The notes under the pieces: generated by a model
Databases searched by the model: none
What the model was told of the DNA's origin: nothing
What the model saw: the letters and a program-made list of their open reading frames with translations, nothing else
In this document: in pieces, positions 12,402 to 15,229 of the stretch
How the letters are laid out: each line of letters opens with the position of its first letter
How positions within the stretch are numbered: position 1 is the first letter of the stretch
Position numbers and translations under genes: made by a program
Assembly: GCA_036555745.1 (NCBI GenBank)
Contig: DATBKV010000098.1
Span: 1 to 15,229 of the forward strand
Length of the DNA stretch: 15,229 nucleotides
Reading direction: 5' to 3'
From: VAZQ01 sp036555745
GTDB lineage: Bacteria; Pseudomonadota; Alphaproteobacteria; Rhizobiales; Xanthobacteraceae

Positions 12402-15080
12402 TCACAGGCGCGTTCGTGCGGATGCTGGCGCCGTGGCGGCCCGCAGCGGCAGCAGCACCGCGAAGAACGCCGGGATTGCCAAAAGATAGGCGCCGCCGGC
12501 GATCATCAGCACGGCGCTCAGCCCGAACAGGGTCGCGACGATGGGGACGGCGGCCGCGCCGATGACGGAGAAGCAGCCGTTGATGCCCCAGGCCCACAGA
12601 AACATGTGGTCCTTGCCGAGCCGCGCCAGCGCGGTCATGGCGGTCGGCATCGGGAATCCCATCAAGAAAGCGGGCGGGAAGATGAGCGTGAAGCAGAACA
12701 CGAGCCGCAGGGCGTAGGGAAACGTGCCGATCAGGTCGAGCACGCGGTCGAGCAACAGGCCATAGCCGATCAGTAGCGCGCCGATCGCGAGAAAGATCTT
12801 CGGCATCAGGCTGCGCGCGCGCGGAAGAAAGCGTTCCGAGGCGAAAGCGCCGAGACCGGAGAACACCAGCATGCCGGTGATCAGCACCGATGCGGACACC
12901 GTGGTATTGCTCAGCGCCAGCATGAAATCCGAGATCAGGCCCACCTCCACCATGATGTAGCCCGCGCCGAGGCAGGCGAAATAGACGATGGTACGGAACT
13001 TGCCGGGATTTCGGCTGAAGAAGGTGCGCCAGCCGAACACCAGCGGAATGAGGACGAGCGTCAGCGCGGCCAGGCACGCGATCGCGAGGGTAGCCCAAAT
13101 CAGGAGATAGCCCCACTCGTCCTGCAGGAGCTCGAGCCTGTCGGTAACGCGCGGCAGATCGCCCGGCTTGACGTAGGCCGCGAAGTAGGGCCGCGCATTG
13201 GTGAGCGGGCGAGTGTCGAAGACGTAGCGGCCGGCGATCTCCTCCCAGCCGCCGCGCACGAGATAGTGCCAGGCGAGCTGTCCCATCACCGTTGCGGGGA
13301 CGATGCCGCTCGAGTTATCGAGCGCCGGCTCAGCCGGCGCCGCGCCGGGGGATGCGTCATCGCCCTGCGCGACGGGTGTGCCCTCGTGCTGCGGGTCAAG
13401 GTCGCCCGCATCGGCCGGCGTGCCGTCGGAGAAGATTTGTTTGCGATAGTCGTCGACCACCTTCGCGGTCTGCGAGCTGTCGTATTCGAGGCCGGGGTAG
13501 TAGATCGCGTCGAACGACATCGCGCGCGTATGCGCGCGCAGCCTGGCGATCTCCTCGGCGGTGAAGCCGTTGCGCTTGTAGAGCACGGTCGCGGTCGAGA
13601 GGTAGCTCGCCGCGACGAAGAAGCGGCCGGCGATGTCGTCGCCGTCGAGCTCGCGAGCCGCCGCCGCCATCGTGGCGTAGAGCTTGAGCACCGATTTCGG
13701 CGGCTCCTCCTTGTTCCAGAACGTGACCGACAGCACGCCGTCATCCCGGAGCGCGCGCATGTAGCTCGCCATTGCCTCGACCGTGTAGGCGAACTTCTCG
13801 ACGATGGCGAAGCCGCCGGGGCTCGACAGGCCCGCGGAGTCGGCGAGGCTCAGGTCGACGACGTCGTAACGTTGCGACGTGTGCGCGAGATAAAGCCGGC
13901 CGTCGTAGTCGATGACGCGCACTCTGGGATCGCCGAGCACGTCGCCGGTGAAGTCGCGCACGGTCTTGTCGTTCCGGAAAGCGTCGAGCACCGCCGGGTT
14001 TGTCTCGGCCACGGTGACGCTGCGGGAGTGCATGCGCAGCGCCACCGAGGTCGAGATGCCGCCGCCGAATTGCACGACGAAGGTATCGGGCGCCTGCTTG
14101 AGGAGATAGGGATAGGCCATCGGCAGGAAGCGGTAATAGGCGGTCTGCTCGGGCGGCAGGTCGCGGATGATGCCGCTCGGACCTTCGCCGTCGATATACA
14201 TGCCGAGATAGGCGTTCTCGGGCATCTTCGGGAGATTGAAGGCGGCGTTGTCGGAGAGCCCGGGCGCGAAGTGCAGGTACGAGCTGGAATAGACCTCGAG
14301 GTATCCGAACGGCGAGGCGCTGGCATAGACGCGCTGGCTGTCGGGAAACTTGCGCGCGTAGGAGACGCCCTTGTAGTCCGAGACGGCGAGCTTCGGAATG
14401 TCGAGGAGCGGCGGCAGCGCGACGTGCGCGGCGATGGATACGATGGCGACGGCCGCGAGCGCGAGCAGGGCGCGGCGATCGGCGAGCGCTAAGAACCACA
14501 GGATGCTGCCGAGAAACCACAGGACCAGCGGCACCACGATGAGGTTCTCCGGCGGCGACAGATACATCGCCACCAGGAAGGCGAGCCCGCACAGCCCGGC
14601 GCCGGAAAGGTCGGCGAAGTAGACGCGGCCGAAAATCTTGTTGGCCTTGAGGAAGACGGTGCCGAGATAAAGCGCGCCGGCGAGGAATGGCAGCATGTAG
14701 AGCATGAAGTTGCCGGCGAGCCGCCACTTCTGCATGGGGTCGGAGACGAGGAAGATGGCGTTGAAGGGAATCTGCTGCGCCAGCAGGTTCGAGGCGACCG
14801 TGAGCGGCCCGAAGGCGAGCAGCGACGCCGTCGCCACGCCGCGCCAGTGGCGGTCGAACCACTCCTTGCTGATGCACATGACCGCGCTGGTGAGGCCGAA
14901 GCCGAGCATGGCGAGGCTCACCACCAGCGATCCGAAATGCGCCCAGCTCCCGACCGAGAAGATCCGCATGATGCAGATCTGCAGCGCGATCACGGCGCCG
15001 GCCTCGAGCCCCACCGCGAGGTAGAGCGCGGGCGTCGGCTTGAGGTCGAGCTCGAACTGCGGCGGCGCGGGCCTGGTCAT
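12402..15080 (-). CDS. Polytopic membrane protein with spermidine synthase-like (SAM-binding) Rossmann domain
   Basis: An 892-residue protein in three parts. Residues 18-223 hold about seven hydrophobic helices. Residues 235-650 form a soluble domain with the fingerprint of spermidine synthases and related SAM-dependent enzymes: VVQFGGGISTSVAL (335-348), the acidic ligand strand VTVAETNPAVLDAF (355-368), DPRVRVIDYDGRLYL (384-398) and YDVVDLSLADS (405-415). Residues 658-880 hold about seven more helices, including GYIMVEVGLISDFMLALSN (707-725) and WAWGINGCFSVIGAAAVPIV (829-848). The catalytic DxxD of aminopropyltransferases is not preserved cleanly (the spot reads D-L-S-L-A-D-S without the usual DP), so polyamine synthesis is doubtful. 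A low-complexity acidic/Pro segment (about 552-592) interrupts the soluble part. The ATG at 15080 has only a weak ribosome site. Probably co-transcribed with the exported hydrolase. Confidence 0.88.
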   Translation of the reverse strand: MTRPAPPQFELDLKPTPALYLAVGLEAGAVIALQICIMRIFSVGSWAHFGSLVVSLAMLGFGLTSAVMCISKEWFDRHWRGVATASLLAFGPLTVASNLLAQQIPFNAIFLVSDPMQKWRLAGNFMLYMLPFLAGALYLGTVFLKANKIFGRVYFADLSGAGLCGLAFLVAMYLSPPENLIVVPLVLWFLGSILWFLALADRRALLALAAVAIVSIAAHVALPPLLDIPKLAVSDYKGVSYARKFPDSQRVYASASPFGYLEVYSSSYLHFAPGLSDNAAFNLPKMPENAYLGMYIDGEGPSGIIRDLPPEQTAYYRFLPMAYPYLLKQAPDTFVVQFGGGISTSVALRMHSRSVTVAETNPAVLDAFRNDKTVRDFTGDVLGDPRVRVIDYDGRLYLAHTSQRYDVVDLSLADSAGLSSPGGFAIVEKFAYTVEAMASYMRALRDDGVLSVTFWNKEEPPKSVLKLYATMAAAARELDGDDIAGRFFVAASYLSTATVLYKRNGFTAEEIARLRAHTRAMSFDAIYYPGLEYDSSQTAKVVDDYRKQIFSDGTPADAGDLDPQHEGTPVAQGDDASPGAAPAEPALDNSSGIVPATVMGQLAWHYLVRGGWEEIAGRYVFDTRPLTNARPYFAAYVKPGDLPRVTDRLELLQDEWGYLLIWATLAIACLAALTLVLIPLVFGWRTFFSRNPGKFRTIVYFACLGAGYIMVEVGLISDFMLALSNTTVSASVLITGMLVFSGLGAFASERFLPRARSLMPKIFLAIGALLIGYGLLLDRVLDLIGTFPYALRLVFCFTLIFPPAFLMGFPMPTAMTALARLGKDHMFLWAWGINGCFSVIGAAAVPIVATLFGLSAVLMIAGGAYLLAIPAFFAVLLPLRAATAPASARTRL

Positions 15081-15155
15081 GGCGTGGTGGCGGCTGCGAG
15101 AAGCCCAGCAACATCACGCCAATATGTCCGTCGTGGGGCCGAAGCCTGGGCGCCG

Positions 15156-15177
15156 AGGCGCTGCTCGCGCAGCGCCT
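15156..15177 (-). repeat. Nine-bp perfect hairpin with GCGA tetraloop
   Basis: AGGCGCTGC (15156-15164) and GCAGCGCCT (15169-15177) are exact inverted repeats around four bases. On the minus strand, the direction of the neighbouring gene, the loop reads GCGA, a GNRA-type tetraloop closed by a C-G pair, so the RNA hairpin would be very stable. It lies 76 bases before the ATG at 15080. No T-run follows, so a simple intrinsic terminator is unlikely. It could be a leader structure or belong to the end of an upstream gene. Confidence 0.5.
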
Positions 15178-15182
15178 GGGCC

Positions 15183-15229
15183 TCACCCGAACACCGGCAT
15201 ATCGAGGCGTGCGCCAGCGTGGCCCTGGC
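15183..15229 (-). CDS. Possible C-terminal end of an upstream minus-strand gene (very short)
   Basis: On the minus strand a frame entering from the right edge encodes QGHAGARLDMPVFG and stops with TGA at 15183-15185, just before the hairpin at 15156-15177. A second open frame from the edge runs 50 codons to a TGA at 15077-15079 that overlaps the ATG at 15080 as ATGA. Either could be the tail of a neighbour. Too little is visible to choose or name a product; the first fits better with the hairpin as a 3' structure. Confidence 0.2.
   Translation of the reverse strand, partial: QGHAGARLDMPVFG

Noticed and set aside
12394..13116. N-terminal extension of the hydrolase frame upstream of ATG 12393
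   Set aside because: The frame stays open by chance through the end of the preceding gene; its translation there is Arg/Gly-rich and unlike any hydrolase.
13741..15186. Minus-strand open frame of 481 codons overlapping the spermidine-synthase-like gene in another frame
   Set aside because: Arg/Ala-rich translation without motifs; the overlapping frame has membrane helices and a recognisable SAM-type domain.

Overview
The window is GC-rich, densely coding bacterial DNA. The gene families (Bug-type periplasmic binding proteins, MmgE/PrpD, HdeD/DUF308, patatin, a large membrane protein with a spermidine-synthase-like domain) and the GC-rich palindromic repeats between genes suggest an alphaproteobacterium, most likely of the Hyphomicrobiales (Bradyrhizobium/Xanthobacteraceae-like). 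This is inferred from gene content and style of sequence, not from a marker gene. I see no rRNA, tRNA, transposase, phage gene or CRISPR array.

Left part (1-5956). A Bug-type solute-binding protein leaves the window on the left and is divergent from a membrane-anchored calcineurin-like phosphoesterase (751-2499). Convergent with the phosphoesterase is a three-gene minus-strand cluster: an MmgE/PrpD-family dehydratase (5808-4426), a second Bug protein (4276-3287) and, five bases after its stop, an Asp/Glu-racemase/maleate-isomerase-superfamily protein (3281-2553). This looks like a uptake-and-degradation unit for an organic (di)carboxylic acid. No TctA/TctB membrane subunits are present, so the binding proteins must use permeases encoded elsewhere. 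The isomerase-like protein lacks both cysteines expected in that superfamily.

Middle (5957-10955). An AI-2E-family (UPF0118) membrane protein stands alone. Then comes a tight minus-strand operon: patatin-like phospholipase (10269-9238), GntP-like organic-acid permease (9234-7780; 3 bp gap) and VIT1/CCC1-type metal transporter (7760-7077; 19 bp gap). It is divergent from a six-helix HdeD/DUF308 membrane protein (10401-10955). The 131-bp divergent region carries overlapping, mutually exclusive dyads built on TTAGC half-sites, ending exactly at the Shine-Dalgarno sequence of the HdeD gene.

Right part (10956-15229). A non-coding stretch of about 300 bp holds five copies of the heptamer GTCCCGG in both orientations, forming stem-loops. 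Beyond it lie an exported alpha/beta-hydrolase-like protein (11260-12393) and, directly upstream on the same strand, an 892-residue protein with two membrane regions flanking a Rossmann domain like that of spermidine synthases (12402-15080). They form a probable two-gene operon. A palindromic repeat overlaps the predicted N-terminus of the hydrolase, so its start is uncertain. At the right edge only a hairpin and possibly the last codons of another minus-strand gene are visible.

I found no clear new defence or mobile system. The best leads are the cysteine-less isomerase homologue in its catabolic cluster, the patatin/permease/metal-transporter operon with its dyad-rich control region, and the membrane-bound spermidine-synthase-like protein paired with an exported hydrolase.
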